Shown here in pieces: positions 5,405 through 6,181 of a stretch of 6,181 bases of DNA (the stretch's first letter is position 1; each line of letters begins with the position of its first letter). The notes under the pieces were generated by a model. The model had not been told where the DNA came from. It saw only the letters and a list, made by a program, of their open reading frames with translations, and did no database searches. The position numbers were made by a program, and so were the translations under genes. The DNA is taken from positions 1 through 6,181 of the forward strand of contig JAEDFW010000102.1 in assembly GCA_016297855.1 (NCBI GenBank), written 5' to 3'. Origin of the DNA: Oscillospiraceae bacterium (GTDB lineage Bacteria > Bacillota > Clostridia > Oscillospirales > Oscillospiraceae).

Positions 5405-6181
5405 TTATTTCTGCGCCAACTGCAGCAGAATTTCGCGGGTATTGTCCTGCGGATGTTCCAGAACGTGCTGAAGCAGCATATGAAGCGTCTGGCCGACCGC
5501 TTTTCCTGTCAGCTGCGGGAAATCGCGCCCTGTAACGGCCAGCTGTGACAGCGTGACGCATTCGCCACTGCCTGCGATCGCATCTATCGCAGTGCTTTGC
5601 GCCACACGCGCGCTCAGACGCGCCGTGTCCCAGCCCTCTGCGGCAATGAGCCGCTTCCACGAAAGCCGGTCGCGCTGCGGCTGCCAGGCTGCGCATACAC
5701 GCGCGGCCTGCCGGCAGATGTTTGACGGCAGGCGGAAATCATCGAGCGACAGCTCGGGCTGCAGCAGTTTCCAAGCCGTCCAGCGCACCTCCGGAGCAGC
5801 GGACAGCCCGGCAAGTGATGAAAGCTCTGCACAGCGCGTCACGCCACAGGCGCAAAGAAGCCCAAGCTCTGCCATGCGCGTGACGTTGCCCGGATTTGGT
5901 GAGATAAGTGTTTTTTCCGTCTCTTCACGCACGCGTTCACGCGAGAGCTTCGCACAAAGCGGCGCACAGGCTTCAATTGCCTGAGCGGCCGCATCGTCCA
6001 TCGAGAAGCCAAGCTGCGCGCAGAACCGGTATGCGCGCAGCATCCGCAGCGCATCCTCGCTGAAGCGGTGCGCCGGGTTTCCCACGCAGCGGATAACGCC
6101 GCGCACAAGATCGTCCCTGCCGCCGAACAGGTCGGTGATCCGGCCATCCAGATCCATTGCCATCGCGTTTACGGTGAAATC
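5405..6181 (-). CDS. cca: CCA-adding tRNA nucleotidyltransferase, C-terminal part
   Basis: This enzyme builds or repairs the CCA end of tRNAs in the cytoplasm. The visible 258 residues begin in frame at the window edge with DFTVNAMA, the motif that closes the catalytic head domain of class II nucleotidyltransferases. Next come DLFGGRDDL and then PAHRFSEDALRMLRAYRF (about 36-53), the neck motif that helps recognise the incoming nucleotide. SRERVREE (80-87) is the next conserved block. The remainder is the helical body and tail, less conserved, ending in LLQLAQK. The N-terminal portion with the metal-binding Asp residues and the start codon lies outside the window. The stop codon (5405-5407) is seven bases from the stop of the convergent ATPase gene, with no terminator between. 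Poly(A) polymerase is the alternative, but in Bacillota this family is normally the CCA enzyme. Confidence 0.93.
   Translation of the reverse strand, partial: DFTVNAMAMDLDGRITDLFGGRDDLVRGVIRCVGNPAHRFSEDALRMLRAYRFCAQLGFSMDDAAAQAIEACAPLCAKLSRERVREETEKTLISPNPGNVTRMAELGLLCACGVTRCAELSSLAGLSAAPEVRWTAWKLLQPELSLDDFRLPSNICRQAARVCAAWQPQRDRLSWKRLIAAEGWDTARLSARVAQSTAIDAIAGSGECVTLSQLAVTGRDFPQLTGKAVGQTLHMLLQHVLEHPQDNTREILLQLAQK

Noticed and set aside
3838..5696. Long minus-strand frames at 3838-4839 and 4836-5696.
   Set aside because: They are shadows of the ATPase, and the second also runs into cca in the wrong frame; no family motif is seen.

Overview
The window looks like a chromosomal segment of a low-to-moderate GC Bacillota, most likely class Clostridia. 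This is an inference from the T-box leader RNA, strong GGAGG-type ribosome binding sites, a CadC-type repressor and Clostridia-like protein sequences; no species can be named from this window alone. The protein-coding blocks from about 1430 onward are clearly GC-richer than the AT-rich stretch around 560-1430.

Layout. Positions 1-230 hold no gene but carry a cluster of inverted repeats. On the minus strand, 233-552 is the N-terminal remnant of a cstA-type peptide/pyruvate transporter gene. It has a one-base frameshift and is cut off after about 106 residues. Its upstream control region is strikingly intact: a sigma-A-like promoter (908-936), a complete T-box riboswitch with stem I, antiterminator and terminator (about 635-905), and a ribosome binding site. 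A stretch without a recognisable gene follows (about 940-1428), with a 16-bp hairpin and a possible promoter. On the plus strand, 1429-2721 encodes a 430-residue protein made of two tandem class II aldolase/adducin domains, of which only the first keeps its catalytic residues. A long hairpin follows it.

Positions 2863-5397 form a compact metal-resistance operon: promoter, probable operator, a CadC/SmtB-type ArsR-family repressor (2938-3300), and a P1B-2 zinc/cadmium/lead-exporting ATPase (3304-5397). The repressor senses the metal and releases the promoter, and the ATPase pumps the metal out. The ATPase has no classical heavy-metal-associated domain. It carries instead an extraordinary N-terminal tail of about 88 residues with 31 His and 10 Cys.

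On the minus strand, ending only 7 bp from the ATPase stop codon, lies the C-terminal 258 residues of a CCA-adding tRNA nucleotidyltransferase, whose 5' end runs out of the window. I see no wholly new system. The points most worth following up are the intact T-box in front of a dead transporter gene, the His/Cys-rich tail of the ATPase, and the half-dead double aldolase.
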